From Marinobacter sp. F3R11 (lineage in GTDB: Bacteria > Pseudomonadota > Gammaproteobacteria > Pseudomonadales > Oleiphilaceae), in assembly GCF_003318275.1 (NCBI RefSeq), contig NZ_QOCH01000015.1:407608-471607 (forward strand): a stretch of DNA of 64,000 nt, in the 5' to 3' direction. Position 1 is the first letter of the stretch. Every line of letters starts with the position of its first letter. The translations under genes were made by a program, and so were the position numbers. A model generated the notes under the pieces. The model did no database searches. It was not told the DNA's origin and saw nothing but the letters and a program-made list of their open reading frames with translations. Shown here one piece after another: positions 1-10,026 of this stretch.

Positions 1-1
1 C

Positions 2-670
2 GCTGCTACCGCGCCACAGCAGCAGTTGGTGCAGAAATACCGTAACCTCGGTTTTCCCCTCACACAGGATCAGCTGATCTCCAGTCGCATGCTGGTAACC
101 GATGCCCTGGCATCCGCACCTGAACAAACATGGGCCGTTATGGCGCCTGCATCGGCGCACGCCGACCAACTGCCCTGTCGTAGCTTTGTCATTACCAGCC
201 AGATTGTGCAAACCAGCCGCGAGAAACTCGATAGCGCCGATGCCATATTGATGTTGAGCGCTCAGGACTGGACCGAGGAACTACAGCACGGCCTGATCGA
301 CAGCCTGCGCCGCCGACCACGACAGGTCTGGGTGGCAAACCCCGATCTGGTGGCACCCCGTGAGAACGGCCTCTCTCTGGAACCGGGGCACTATGCTCAC
401 CACCTTACAGACGCCACAGGCCTGGACACGGTGTTTTTCGGCAAGCCCTTCAGCAATGCGTTCGATGCAGCTAAAAGCAGACTGGCTCACATACCTGCTT
501 CCAGATTACTGATGGTGGGAGATACCCTGCACACGGACATTCTCGGCGGGCGCTGCGCAGGTATCAGCACAATGCTGGTGACAGCCCACGGAGCGCTCAA
601 AGGCATGGATGTGAATGCCTGCATTGCGACATCAGGCATAGTTCCGGATTTTATCGCCCCGGAAATCTGA
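2..670 (+). CDS. HAD-superfamily (class IIA, NagD-like) phosphatase, 5' end missing
   Basis: The reading frame is open to the left edge of the window, so the N-terminus with the first catalytic aspartates is not visible. The visible part ends in the signature of HAD class IIA phosphatases: a GKP segment about 75 residues from the end, then GDTLHTDILGG, which supplies the acidic magnesium-binding residues of motif IV, followed by a conserved AGISTMLV strand. The family hydrolyses small phosphate esters such as sugar or nucleoside phosphates in the cytoplasm; the substrate cannot be read from sequence. It ends 25 bases before the convergent oxidoreductase gene. A TTG at 26 is the first listed start, but upstream codons are also open, so that codon is probably internal. 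Confidence 0.75.
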   Translation, partial: AATAPQQQLVQKYRNLGFPLTQDQLISSRMLVTDALASAPEQTWAVMAPASAHADQLPCRSFVITSQIVQTSREKLDSADAILMLSAQDWTEELQHGLIDSLRRRPRQVWVANPDLVAPRENGLSLEPGHYAHHLTDATGLDTVFFGKPFSNAFDAAKSRLAHIPASRLLMVGDTLHTDILGGRCAGISTMLVTAHGALKGMDVNACIATSGIVPDFIAPEI

Positions 671-695
671 AAAGCCGTGAGGATGCCCGTACCCT

Positions 696-1703
696 CTAGA
701 ACTCCAGACAAATCTTGCCAAAGTGTGTGCCAGACTCTTCATAGCGGAAAGCATCAGCAATTTCGTCCAGCGAGAATGAGCGGTCAATTACAGGACGCAT
801 GTCGTTGGCCTCAATGGCGCGAATCATTTCCTGCTGCTGCGCCCTGCTGCCAACGATCAGGCCTTGCAGACGCGCCTGTCTGGCCAACAGTTTAAGGGTG
901 GGAACATCGCCAGCGACACCAGTAAGAATGCCAATCAGTGAGATATGGCCACCGATACGCACGGCGTCAATGGATTCCGGCAAGGTACCTGGGCCACCCA
1001 CCTCGATAACGTGATCAGCTCCCTGACCACCAGTCAGCTCCAGCACACGCTGACCCCAGGCCGGTGTCGTTTTGTAGTTGATGGTGTCATCGGCACCCAA
1101 GGCCTTCAGACGTTCGAGTTTTGCATCGGACGATGAAGTAGCAATCACCCGGGCTCCCATCATCTTTGCAAACTGTACGGCGAAAATGGAAACGCCTCCG
1201 GTACCCAGAGTAAGAACCGTATCGCCGGCTTTCAGATTACCGTTTACCACCAGCGCCCTCCACGCGGTAAGCCCGGCCGTTGTAAGCGTGGCAGCTTCTG
1301 CATGGCTATAACCCTTTGGGGCATGGGTAAAACCCTGGGCCGGGCCGACCACCCGTTCCCGGGCATAGCCGTCGACGCCATCGCCAGGGGTGGTACTGAA
1401 ATTATCGATCGGTGCTGGCCCGTCGAGCCAGTGGGGGAAGAAAGTTGAGACTACATGATCACCTACAGCAAACTCGCTCACGCCTTCTCCGACAGCTTCA
1501 ACTACGCCGGCACCATCCGCCATGGGAATGCGGTTATCTGCGGTTGGCAGGGCTCCGACAACCACGGCGTAGTCGTGATAGTTCAGTGAATTGGCGTGGA
1601 TCCGCACCAGGATCTCGTCTGGACCTGGTGCGCCAGGGTCTTTGCCCTCGGTTACTGTAAGCTGGTCCAGTCCGAATGGGTGGGATACTGTTGCGAGCTT
1701 CAT
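696..1703 (-). CDS. Zinc-independent MDR-family NAD(P)H oxidoreductase
   Basis: A 335-residue medium-chain dehydrogenase/reductase of the quinone-oxidoreductase type. It has an N-terminal GroES-like fold with an HANSLNYHD segment (residues about 35-45) and a Rossmann domain with GTGGVSIFAVQFAK near residue 165. The cysteine and histidine zinc ligands of classical alcohol dehydrogenases are not evident, which suggests NADPH-dependent reduction of quinones or enones rather than a zinc enzyme. The ATG at 1703 is preferred over one 25 codons upstream because an AGAGG ribosome site lies just ahead of it and homologues begin MKLA-like. No operon partner is apparent. Confidence 0.8.
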   Translation of the reverse strand: MKLATVSHPFGLDQLTVTEGKDPGAPGPDEILVRIHANSLNYHDYAVVVGALPTADNRIPMADGAGVVEAVGEGVSEFAVGDHVVSTFFPHWLDGPAPIDNFSTTPGDGVDGYARERVVGPAQGFTHAPKGYSHAEAATLTTAGLTAWRALVVNGNLKAGDTVLTLGTGGVSIFAVQFAKMMGARVIATSSSDAKLERLKALGADDTINYKTTPAWGQRVLELTGGQGADHVIEVGGPGTLPESIDAVRIGGHISLIGILTGVAGDVPTLKLLARQARLQGLIVGSRAQQQEMIRAIEANDMRPVIDRSFSLDEIADAFRYEESGTHFGKICLEF

Positions 1704-1821
1704 TTGGCGGCCTCTATTGCTGATTGGATACGCAAGAGTCTGGGCATAGCGCGACCCTCTGGATAAGTATCCGTGCAATTCTAGTCAGCCGGCTCCGTCG
1801 GACAATGGTACTTGAGTACCG

Positions 1822-2112
1822 TTATCGGGGTGAGTCCTCTACCTTTACAGCTTTTGCTGTAATTTCCACATAAATGGTCATAACGTTGTTTGCAACAAGG
1901 TCATCGATTGTTTCCATTAACAATGGCAGCTCCACCACAGCAGCCGCCTCTTCAGACTGCCCACACCTGCAATCAAAGCCCCAATATTTAGTATCTGAGG
2001 GCAGAGGTTTCTTGCGTTCTTTTTTGAGGAACTTTCTGATCTCGTGCTTTACCGAGTCAACGACACGCGGCACTTTGATTTTCGGGTGGTCTAAGTTGAA
2101 GGTCTTCTTCAT
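1822..2112 (-). CDS. DUF6172 family protein
   Basis: A 96-residue basic protein beginning MKKTFNLDHPKIKVPRVVDS, which fits my memory of DUF6172: an N-terminal Lys/Arg-rich helix (KHEIRKFLKKERKK), then a FDCRCG segment and a C-terminal acidic and hydrophobic half. The function of the family is unknown to me. The ATG at 2112 is chosen over 2160 because the conserved block starts there. It is divergent from the small gene at 2259, so the roughly 145 bases between them probably hold both promoters. Confidence 0.65.
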   Translation of the reverse strand: MKKTFNLDHPKIKVPRVVDSVKHEIRKFLKKERKKPLPSDTKYWGFDCRCGQSEEAAAVVELPLLMETIDDLVANNVMTIYVEITAKAVKVEDSPR

Positions 2113-2258
2113 CGGGATCCTGCCAGGCTGGGAAAGGTCTATTGGCGCGCAGTGTACCACGTCGCCGGGAGGTCAGGCCTTGCAAGTCGCGTCAAAGGCA
2201 AAGGTTGAGTACCATGGCAGGTATTCCCCTAATTCACCCTAAGGCTGGCCAGATTCGA

Positions 2259-2582
2259 ATGTCAGAAGATCCACTCAAAGTCCTGTCCGACATGGCCAGC
2301 GACGCCCACGCCCGCATTCAGACAGCACACCAGCACATTAACCCGGTGGTAGAAGTACGCCGGGGTATGCGTGATGCCGGCATTCCCGCTGACGTGATGA
2401 CCATCGACTGTTTACGCACCCGCAGACGCATCACACTTATTCTGCACGACAACCAACCGGGGCTGCTGCTCTATCAGTTTGTGACCATTGAGAATGAAGT
2501 CGGAAACGACTTTAAACAAATGGCAATTTCTGATTTAAATACAGACACCTTGTTTTGCTGGATGCAGGATTATTTTGGCTGA
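2259..2582 (+). CDS. Hypothetical protein, 107 aa
   Basis: A small soluble protein I do not recognise. It has an amphipathic N-terminal half (DPLKVLSDMASDAHARIQ) and a central TRRRITLILHDNQPG strand-like stretch, and it ends MQDYFG. There is no signal peptide or membrane segment. The ATG at 2259 gives the most natural N-terminus; an in-frame ATG at 2214 would add 15 residues and neither has a convincing ribosome site. It is convergent with the DsbA-like gene 30 bases downstream. Confidence 0.55.
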   Translation: MSEDPLKVLSDMASDAHARIQTAHQHINPVVEVRRGMRDAGIPADVMTIDCLRTRRRITLILHDNQPGLLLYQFVTIENEVGNDFKQMAISDLNTDTLFCWMQDYFG

Positions 2583-2611
2583 GAATTTGAGGAAGCCGCA
2601 AAGCCTCCACC

Positions 2612-3253
2612 TCAATCCGCCCCAATCTCCCGCAATGCCTGCACCAGAACATCGGGCTCCTGAGCTCCGGCGATAAGGTACTTGTTGTTGATTATGTAAG
2701 CAGGTACAGCCGTAACACCTGCTTTCTGATAATTAGCCTCATCCTCACGCACCGCACGGGCATATTGATCTGAATCCAGCACTTCCCGGGCTTTCTCTGA
2801 GCTCAGTCCCACGGCCTCAACACACTCCAGAAGCGTATCCTGGCTGGAAACATTGTTTCCTTTGCCAAAATAGGCGCCGAACAGAGCTTGCTTCAGTTCG
2901 GTTTGCCGACCTTGTTCGCCAGCCCACTTGACCAGCCTGTGAGCATCGAAGGTATTACAGGTTAATCGCTCCTGCAGCTTCTCAAAGTTAATACCGAGAC
3001 CCTGCGCGATCGCCATCATCTGATTCTGGGTCGCACGCGCCTCTTCCTCGCTCTTCCCATACTTTCGAGCCAAAGCAGGCAAAATAGGCTCACCCTCACC
3101 ACTGTGCTCCGGATTCAGTTCGAACGCATGCCATTCAACAGTAAATTCATACTCTGAAGCCAGTTGCGCCATCGCCAGTTCCAGACGCGCGTAACCGATG
3201 GCACACCATGGGCAAGCGATGTCGGAAACGATGTCAATCTGTATCTTTTTCAT
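2612..3253 (-). CDS. DsbA-family (FrnE-like) thiol oxidoreductase / isomerase
   Basis: 213 residues with a thioredoxin-like fold. The redox motif CPWC lies at residues about 15-18, followed by a helical insertion and a C-terminal TAVPAYIINNKYLIAGAQ segment with the cis-proline characteristic of the family. There is no signal peptide, so it is probably cytoplasmic like FrnE, 2-hydroxychromene-2-carboxylate-isomerase-type and polyketide-associated members, rather than periplasmic DsbA. It is preceded by a promoter-sized gap and ends convergently with the 107-residue gene. Confidence 0.85.
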   Translation of the reverse strand: MKKIQIDIVSDIACPWCAIGYARLELAMAQLASEYEFTVEWHAFELNPEHSGEGEPILPALARKYGKSEEEARATQNQMMAIAQGLGINFEKLQERLTCNTFDAHRLVKWAGEQGRQTELKQALFGAYFGKGNNVSSQDTLLECVEAVGLSSEKAREVLDSDQYARAVREDEANYQKAGVTAVPAYIINNKYLIAGAQEPDVLVQALREIGAD

Positions 3254-3357
3254 AGTAATTCCTATTTAAACAGCTATATAAATCCAGATAAAACAAGGGC
3301 CAGTAACTACCTCCCAGTCAGCGCGGCCAGGCTGCCCAAACTATCTTCGCGACCAGC

Positions 3358-6300
3358 TTGAATTCTGCACAAAAACAACCAACACTCATAACACACCCTT
3401 TGGCCACAGAGAGCAGCACTTTGATGCCCCCCCTGGACAATGAGTCCGAACGGAAAAGAAGGCCCCTCCCAGGCCCGCAAGCTGCGCCCAGAGGTGAATC
3501 AACACACGCCCGCATCCACCGGTTAACACAGATATACCGGACGCTCAGCGAGCACAATCACGCCATTATTCGTATAAGTGATGAAAAAGAACTGTTCCCT
3601 ATAGTCTGCAAGATCGCCGTCGAATTCGGTGGAGTCAGCATGGCCTGGGTCGGGATTGCCGACCCGGAATCAGAGCAGATTGTCCCAATAGCAAGTTATG
3701 GCGCAAATACAGACTACCTGATGTCTCTCCGGATCTCGACGCGGAAGGGCCAGGCAAGCGCGCTGATGCCAACAACAGTGGCCTATAGCAACAACCATTC
3801 AGTAGTCATCAATGATTGGGCCGACAACCCAGCGGCGACTCACCAGGAGAATGGCACAAGACACGTTCACTGGGGAAGCTGCGGCAGCTTTCCCATCCCG
3901 CGTAAAGAGCTACCTTTTGCAGTTTTGTCGGTCTATCACGAGGAAGAGAATTTCTTCGACGTGGATACGATCAACCTTCTCGATGAAATGGCCTACGACC
4001 TTACCTTCGCACTCGACATCTTCGACCGGGATCAGGAACGCCGCAGCGCACTGGCATCTCTGGAAGCTAACGAACAACGGTTCCGGGCCTACTTTGAAGG
4101 TTCCATGTTCGGCATGGCTGCCATCCTCCCGGACAACACCTGGCTAGAGGTTAACCAGGCATTGTGCGACATGTTTGGTTACACCCCCGATGAACTTAAA
4201 AAGCAGACCTGGTTCGAACTAACCCACCCCGAAGACAGGGAAACCAGCCAGACCTTTTTACGGCAGTTAATTGATGGGTCAGTTAACGACTTCATGATTG
4301 AAAAGCGGTATATCCGGAAATCCGGGGATGTTGTCGACGGGCTCCTGGCCGCCCGTGCCGTTCGCAACGAAGATGGTAACCTGGCATATATCGTCGTGCT
4401 GGTTGAGAACATCACACGCCGAAAGATGGAAGAACGACGGGAACATATGCGGCAACTGGTTCTTGAGACGGTCGCCAGGGGCAGCTCTCTGGATGAAATC
4501 ATGCTGCAGGTTATCGAATCCGCTGAAACAATTTATCCTCGGTCCATGTGCTCCGTTTTACTCATGAATAACGAAGGCACACACCTCCAGAATGGCGCCG
4601 GGCCGAGCCTGCCAGGATTTTATACCGAGGTTACCTGCCACCTGAAGATCGGCCCCGGGGTTGGTTCATGCGGAACCGCCGCCTACACAGGCAAGCGCAC
4701 CATTGTCGCAGATATCGCCTCTCACCCCTACTGGGAAAACACCAGAAGCATTGCGGCCAGGGCCGGCCTTGCGGCTTGCTGGTCTGAACCTATTCTCTCC
4801 AAATCAGGCAAGGTTCTGGGTACCTTTGCCATCTATCGCCGGGAACCGGGCCAGCCGGATGATCACGAAATTGCATTGATAGAAAGCGCCAGTAACTTGA
4901 TGGGTATCGCTATCGAGAGAGTCCGTGCCCAGGAAGAACTCCTCCTCGCCGCTTCCATCTATCGCAACAGTTCCGAAGCCGTGATGGTGACAGATACCGA
5001 AAACAAAATAATTGCCATTAACCCCGCCTTTGAAAAAATAACCGGTTACACCCTTGAAGAAATCAAGGGCAAAGACCCGGTCCTTCTTCACTCTGGCCGC
5101 CACGATCCCAATTTCTTCAAGGTTATGTGGCAAGAAATAAAGGAGCATGGGTTCTGGCAAGGTGAGGTCTGGAATCGTCGCAAGGATGGAGAAACCTTTC
5201 CTGAATGGCTCACCATCAATGCCATTTACACCAACAGCGGTGACGTACAGTGTTACGTGTCTATGGGTTCGGATATCACCAACAAAATCCGTTCCGACGA
5301 AGTCATCTGGCGCCAGGCAAACTACGATTTCCTGACCAACCTTCCAAACAGGTACATGTTCCAGGACCGCCTCGAACAGGAAATCCGCAATTCCCATCGC
5401 GAGGGTTCCATGCTGGCGCTGCTGTTTATCGACCTGGACCACTTCAAGGATGTGAACGACACTCTGGGGCACCCGGTGGGCGACCAGTTACTGATCAAAA
5501 CAGCAGATCGAATCAACCGTTGCGTAAGAGGTGCCGATACCGTGGCCCGGATGGGCGGTGACGAGTTCACCGTTATTCTGCGTGATCTGAGCCAGACCAT
5601 AGACGCCGAAAAGGTTGCAGAGCAGATCATCAGTGAGCTGGCCGTCCCCTACGCCATCAATGGAGAAACCATCTATGCACCTGCCAGCATCGGCATCACC
5701 TTCTGCCCTGACGATGCATCAGATGTCGACCAACTGATCAGCAACGCCGACCAGGCCATGTATGCCTCTAAAACTTCCGGGCGAAACCGCATAAGCTATT
5801 TTACCCGCGCTCTTCAGGAATCCGCCCAGAAACGCCTGTCTCTGATATCCGATATGCGCGTGGCCGTCGAAAATAACGAGTTCGAACTGTATTTCCAGCC
5901 GATTATTAATCTGGAAACCGGAGGCGTCGTCAAAGCGGAAGCACTGATACGCTGGAATCATCCAAGGCACGGCATCATCAGCCCGGTTGAGTTTATTCCC
6001 CTGGCGGAAGAAACCGGGCTGATCGTCGAAATCGGCGACTGGGTATTCAGGGAGGCTGTCACAAAAGCCAAAGACTGGAGCAAGCTGGTAGATCAGGAGC
6101 CACAGGTGTCTGTCAACGTGTCGCCGGTGCAGTTCCAGAGTGACGCTCTGAATATCGCCGACTGGCTGACATACCTGCAGACTATAGGGCTAGGTGATAA
6201 ACACCTGAGCATCGAAATTACCGAGGGCCTGCTGCTTAACGCAAGCAAGGATGTGACAGACAAGCTTCTCAGGTTTCGTGATGCCGGAATTCAGGTAGCA

Positions 6301-6612
6301 ATTGACGATTTCGGTGTCGGCTACTCCGCCCTGTCCTACCTCAGGCGATTCGATATTGACTACCTCAAGATTGATCAGTCCTTCATCAGAAACCTCGAAA
6401 CTGAACAGAACGATCTGGTGCTTTCCGAAGCCATAGTGATCATGGCTCACAAACTCGGCCTGAAAGTCACTGCTGAAGGTGTTGAAACAGAAGAACAGCG
6501 CCAACTGTTACTGAGCATTGGCTGCGACCATGGCCAGGGCTACCTTTTCTCCCGACCGCTCCCCGCTGCCGAGTTCGAAGAGTTCCTGATAAAGACCATG
6601 AAGCCACTCTGA
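3358..6612 (+). CDS. Cytoplasmic GAF-PAS-GAF-PAS-GGDEF-EAL cyclic-di-GMP enzyme
   Basis: About 1084 residues without membrane segments. Order: GAF-like region (about 60-220), PAS (235-355), second GAF (365-530), second PAS (530-650), GGDEF (665-825) and EAL (840-1080). The cyclase motif GGDEF near residue 734 is intact, and an RGAD product-inhibition site lies exactly five residues before it. The phosphodiesterase half has EALIRW, NVSP, EITEG, DDFGVGYS and KIDQSF, so both activities look possible. The start is unsettled: TTG 3358 and ATG 3424 are candidates, neither with a strong ribosome site, and the frame opens at 3307. It would sense small molecules or redox state through GAF/PAS and set cyclic-di-GMP levels. 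Confidence 0.9.
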   Translation: MNSAQKQPTLITHPLATESSTLMPPLDNESERKRRPLPGPQAAPRGESTHARIHRLTQIYRTLSEHNHAIIRISDEKELFPIVCKIAVEFGGVSMAWVGIADPESEQIVPIASYGANTDYLMSLRISTRKGQASALMPTTVAYSNNHSVVINDWADNPAATHQENGTRHVHWGSCGSFPIPRKELPFAVLSVYHEEENFFDVDTINLLDEMAYDLTFALDIFDRDQERRSALASLEANEQRFRAYFEGSMFGMAAILPDNTWLEVNQALCDMFGYTPDELKKQTWFELTHPEDRETSQTFLRQLIDGSVNDFMIEKRYIRKSGDVVDGLLAARAVRNEDGNLAYIVVLVENITRRKMEERREHMRQLVLETVARGSSLDEIMLQVIESAETIYPRSMCSVLLMNNEGTHLQNGAGPSLPGFYTEVTCHLKIGPGVGSCGTAAYTGKRTIVADIASHPYWENTRSIAARAGLAACWSEPILSKSGKVLGTFAIYRREPGQPDDHEIALIESASNLMGIAIERVRAQEELLLAASIYRNSSEAVMVTDTENKIIAINPAFEKITGYTLEEIKGKDPVLLHSGRHDPNFFKVMWQEIKEHGFWQGEVWNRRKDGETFPEWLTINAIYTNSGDVQCYVSMGSDITNKIRSDEVIWRQANYDFLTNLPNRYMFQDRLEQEIRNSHREGSMLALLFIDLDHFKDVNDTLGHPVGDQLLIKTADRINRCVRGADTVARMGGDEFTVILRDLSQTIDAEKVAEQIISELAVPYAINGETIYAPASIGITFCPDDASDVDQLISNADQAMYASKTSGRNRISYFTRALQESAQKRLSLISDMRVAVENNEFELYFQPIINLETGGVVKAEALIRWNHPRHGIISPVEFIPLAEETGLIVEIGDWVFREAVTKAKDWSKLVDQEPQVSVNVSPVQFQSDALNIADWLTYLQTIGLGDKHLSIEITEGLLLNASKDVTDKLLRFRDAGIQVAIDDFGVGYSALSYLRRFDIDYLKIDQSFIRNLETEQNDLVLSEAIVIMAHKLGLKVTAEGVETEEQRQLLLSIGCDHGQGYLFSRPLPAAEFEEFLIKTMKPL

Positions 6613-6623
6613 GTTCTCAGGCG

Positions 6624-7697
6624 CTATATCCAGTGCCTGCGCCGGAAGAACCAGACCATACCCAGAACTGTCATCACCATCACGCCCCATACCATGGGAT
6701 AGCCATAATACCAGTTCAGTTCCGGCATAGCCCAAGGACTGTCAGAGTGATTAAAGTTCATCCCATAGACCCCCACTACAAAAGTGAGTGGAATAAAAAC
6801 CGTTGCAATAATCGTCAGAACCCTCATGGTATCGTTGGTCCGCTGGCTCACACTGGAGAGGTAAAGATCAAGCATGCCTGTGGACATATCGCGGAAGCTT
6901 TCAAGTAATTCAATAATCTGAATGCTGTGGCCGTAACAATCCCGGAAATACACCAGTGTATCCATGTGGATCAGTTTGTCCTCGCCCCGCATCAGTGTTG
7001 CAACAAGATCTCGCTGGGGCCAGAGCACCCTTCGCAATGTCAGGAGTTCCCGTTTCAGCTTATGCAATGACGACAAGGTGTCCTGATCCGGGCTATCCAG
7101 CAAGTCTTCCTCAAGAGCTTCGAGCTGGGCACCGAATTGTTCCAGTACCGGGAAACCGGCATCAATGATGAAATCCATCAGGGCATAAAGCAGGTAATCG
7201 ATACCGCGGTTTGAGAAGTGACGGTTGCCGGGTTGTCGCATGCGCTTGCGTATCGGTTCAAAAGGATCTTCCGCCAAGGGACAAAAACAGATCAGATAAT
7301 TTTCGCCAACGAACAGGCTAACCTGAACCAACTCCAGGTTCCGGCCATCGTATGCAGGCAGTGCCGCGACAATAAAAACCTGATCATCATACACTTCGGT
7401 TTTGGGGCGCTGACCACGGTTGATGACATCTTCCAGCGCCAGATCGTGGAGATCGAACATCTCACCAAAACCATTTAGTGTGTCCGCATCAACATGCCCA
7501 TTCACCTGAATCCAGGTTTTGGTTTCGCGGGCCAGAAACTTCTGACAGTCACGCGCTGACGCAAGGCGGTGCTCCTCAATCCGGGAGTCCGTATAATCAA
7601 TCAACTGTATCGTAACCGGTGTTACAGGTTTTTGATTGGCCACCAGAGTTCCGGGTGCCGTGCCAGGGCGATGATAGTGGTTGTCAAAAAAAGCCAT
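6624..7697 (-). CDS. corA: CorA-family divalent metal ion transporter
   Basis: 357 residues with the CorA plan: a large N-terminal cytoplasmic domain, a long helix, and two C-terminal membrane helices (about 295-315 and 328-350). The diagnostic YGMNF loop follows the first helix and forms the selectivity entrance in this family. The C-terminus RRRHWI is basic, as expected for a cytoplasmic tail. It probably moves Mg2+, Co2+ or Zn2+; the extended N-terminal region with RGQRPKTEVYDD resembles the zinc-transporter subgroup (ZntB-like), so the ion is uncertain. It is convergent with the large GGDEF/EAL gene and precedes the CobW gene on the same strand by reading direction. Confidence 0.85.
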   Translation of the reverse strand: MAFFDNHYHRPGTAPGTLVANQKPVTPVTIQLIDYTDSRIEEHRLASARDCQKFLARETKTWIQVNGHVDADTLNGFGEMFDLHDLALEDVINRGQRPKTEVYDDQVFIVAALPAYDGRNLELVQVSLFVGENYLICFCPLAEDPFEPIRKRMRQPGNRHFSNRGIDYLLYALMDFIIDAGFPVLEQFGAQLEALEEDLLDSPDQDTLSSLHKLKRELLTLRRVLWPQRDLVATLMRGEDKLIHMDTLVYFRDCYGHSIQIIELLESFRDMSTGMLDLYLSSVSQRTNDTMRVLTIIATVFIPLTFVVGVYGMNFNHSDSPWAMPELNWYYGYPMVWGVMVMTVLGMVWFFRRRHWI

Positions 7698-7758
7698 AAC
7701 TCATTCTCCGGGCAGGAAACAGTTGTTCAGTGGCGTAACTTCTCACTCTCGACAGAGC

Positions 7759-8760
7759 TTAACCGGGCAGTACACAGTCAATCACAGCCTCTTCCAGATA
7801 CTCAAGTGCATGCTTGTCAGCACTGATGCATTCGAGACGACTATCAAGGCTGTTCTCCAGCTCCGTTTCCGAGAGCACATTATCCGCTTTGTCATAGGCA
7901 ATGACACCCTGATCGGTTCTGAACACGCCTTTGATGCGCTCGGCGTCCGCACCTGTCAGCAGCGCCGAAAGCCTGTGCGCATCGAAAACCCAGTCCGCGC
8001 TGAACACCCAGCCCTGGCTGTAAAAGCCCTCATTTTTATTACCAACGTCAAGATAACCTTGTGCCGGGACGTCGATCTTTCTGACAAAGGAGAGGGGACG
8101 GCCGGAATCATTACGGGGGCCGGAAAGATTGTGATCACCGGGTGAAGCATCTAGCCAGCCAGGCTCCAGCTCACCCCAGCTCACCTGAAAAACTGATTTG
8201 TTTCCGGCATTCAATGCCCTGTCCAGATAATCCAATAACGCTGGAAAATCGGCAGATTGATACTGCTCAGCTTTGTTAGCCACGATAATATCAGCGACAC
8301 TCAACTGCTGGTTAAATGTTGTGTGGTTTACATACCGGTGATCATGAATTTTCCGGGCATCAACCAGAGTTATTGTTGCACGCAGATCCAGTATTTCCCG
8401 ATAGTGCTCTGAGCCCAGCACCTCCAGCACCTCTTTGGGATGGCCCAGACCAGTAGGCTCAATAAGCAGACGATCCGGCCTCGCACTTGCAATCAGCATA
8501 TTCAGAGCAACCTGCATAGGCAAGCCGGCTGCGCAACACATACAGCCACCGGGCACCTCTCGAATGAATACCCCCTGTTGCCCGCTTTCGTGGCCGGCAA
8601 AAATACTGCCATCTATACCCACTTCGCCGAACTCATTGACCAGCACCGCCCATCGCTCTGCCTCAGGCTTGTGTTTCAGAAGATGCAAAAGGGCCGTGGT
8701 TTTTCCGACACCCAGAAAACCGGTAATGATATTGGTTGGAATCGCTTTAGAGACAGGCAT
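7759..8760 (-). CDS. CobW/COG0523-family metal-chaperone GTPase
   Basis: A P-loop GTPase of the G3E family. It has Walker A GFLGVGKTT at residues about 10-18, the putative metal-binding GGCMCC motif near 75, and NKAE as the base-recognition motif near 165. A CobW C-terminal domain begins with GRPLSFVRKIDVPAQG and QGWVFSADWVF. Members of COG0523 deliver zinc, cobalt or iron to client proteins using GTP. ATG 8760 is chosen because homologues begin close to the P-loop; an upstream ATG at 8784 is possible. The adjacent CorA-like gene suggests a metal-homeostasis pair, but no clear Zur box was found upstream. Confidence 0.85.
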   Translation of the reverse strand: MPVSKAIPTNIITGFLGVGKTTALLHLLKHKPEAERWAVLVNEFGEVGIDGSIFAGHESGQQGVFIREVPGGCMCCAAGLPMQVALNMLIASARPDRLLIEPTGLGHPKEVLEVLGSEHYREILDLRATITLVDARKIHDHRYVNHTTFNQQLSVADIIVANKAEQYQSADFPALLDYLDRALNAGNKSVFQVSWGELEPGWLDASPGDHNLSGPRNDSGRPLSFVRKIDVPAQGYLDVGNKNEGFYSQGWVFSADWVFDAHRLSALLTGADAERIKGVFRTDQGVIAYDKADNVLSETELENSLDSRLECISADKHALEYLEEAVIDCVLPG

Positions 8761-8911
8761 TAAAGAAACGTTCTCTCGTAACATTGATTGAAGATCCGGG
8801 CACAGGCACCATTATAGAGTACGTTGCGCCCCCGGCGAGTGACATGTGTGAGATCAGAAGATCCCGTCCGGTAGGGCTATAGATCATGATTGCGAACAGA
8901 AACGAGGCACT

Positions 8912-9916
8912 ATGGAGTTCACCTTTCTGGGCACCTCTGCCGGAACACCGACACGGTCGCGCAACGTAAGCGCTCTGGCTTTATCGCTTTCCGGACACAA
9001 AGCCTGGTACCTGGTGGACTGTGGCGAAGGCACACAACACCAGCTGTTACGCACCCGGTACTCGGTAATGCAGCTGCGAGCGATCTTCATCACCCATATA
9101 CACGGTGACCACACCTTTGGTCTTCCAGGGCTGCTCACCAGTGCGTCCATGCTTGGGCGCACCGAAACCCTGGACATCATCGCCCCGGCCCTGACATGGA
9201 AGTTTATCAACACAACGCTTGCAACCAGCGACTCCAGCCTCGGCTACAAACTCAACTTCATCGATTCCGAAGCCCCGGATTTCTGCTGGCAGGATAATCA
9301 TTTTGGCGTGACAAACGTAGCTTTATCCCACCGGGTACCCTGCCGGGCGTATGTATTTACTGAAAGAAATATCGAGCGACAACTTTTGCAGGACCGGCTG
9401 AGACAGGATGGGATTGAAGCCGGACCCTGCTGGGGCGAATTACAAAAAGGCAAGGACGTAACACTGGAAAATGGCCATTTACTGAGAAGTGACGATTACA
9501 CCCGGATAACCCGTAAGGCCCGCCGCCTGATCATCGCCGGCGACAATGATGACCCAGCTCTGCTGACGGACGCCTGTAATGGCACCCACCTTTTGATTCA
9601 CGAAGCCACCTACACCCAGGAAGTTGCCGACCGGGTTGGCCCCTGGCCCCAACACAGCTCCGCTGAGCAAGTAGCAAGGTTTGCCAAACAGGCACGACTA
9701 CCCAACCTGATACTTACCCATTTCAGCTCCCGCTATCAGTCCGCGCCAGGTAGCACTCCCAGCATCAACCAGTTGGCAGCAGAAGCAATGCAGCATTACC
9801 AGGGCCAGTTATTTCTGGCTCGCGATTTTGACACCTACCGGCTGGACAAGAGCCTGTCACTGAACCGCCTGAGCCCGGATAACCCTGCACACAACGAACT
9901 TTCGGGGGCCAGTTAA
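8912..9916 (+). CDS. rnz: Ribonuclease Z (tRNA 3' endonuclease)
   Basis: 334 residues of the metallo-beta-lactamase superfamily, with the family start MEFTFLGTSAGTPT and the zinc motif ITHIHGDHTFGLPGLL near residues 60-75. Further ligands include the HRVPCRAY segment, AGDND and a C-terminal ILTHFSSRY. This is the plan of short-form tRNase Z / RNase BN, which removes 3' trailers from tRNA precursors. The length is slightly longer than the E. coli enzyme because of a C-terminal tail. It stands alone, divergent from the CobW gene. Confidence 0.92.
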   Translation: MEFTFLGTSAGTPTRSRNVSALALSLSGHKAWYLVDCGEGTQHQLLRTRYSVMQLRAIFITHIHGDHTFGLPGLLTSASMLGRTETLDIIAPALTWKFINTTLATSDSSLGYKLNFIDSEAPDFCWQDNHFGVTNVALSHRVPCRAYVFTERNIERQLLQDRLRQDGIEAGPCWGELQKGKDVTLENGHLLRSDDYTRITRKARRLIIAGDNDDPALLTDACNGTHLLIHEATYTQEVADRVGPWPQHSSAEQVARFAKQARLPNLILTHFSSRYQSAPGSTPSINQLAAEAMQHYQGQLFLARDFDTYRLDKSLSLNRLSPDNPAHNELSGAS

Positions 9917-10026
9917 TCGAAACACCGGCAACCTGGCCCTGGCGTCTCGGTTTCCCGCACTTTCATTATCCCATTGAATCCCCATATATTATTAGGATAC
10001 TAACTCTCGACCCAGCAGGATCTAAA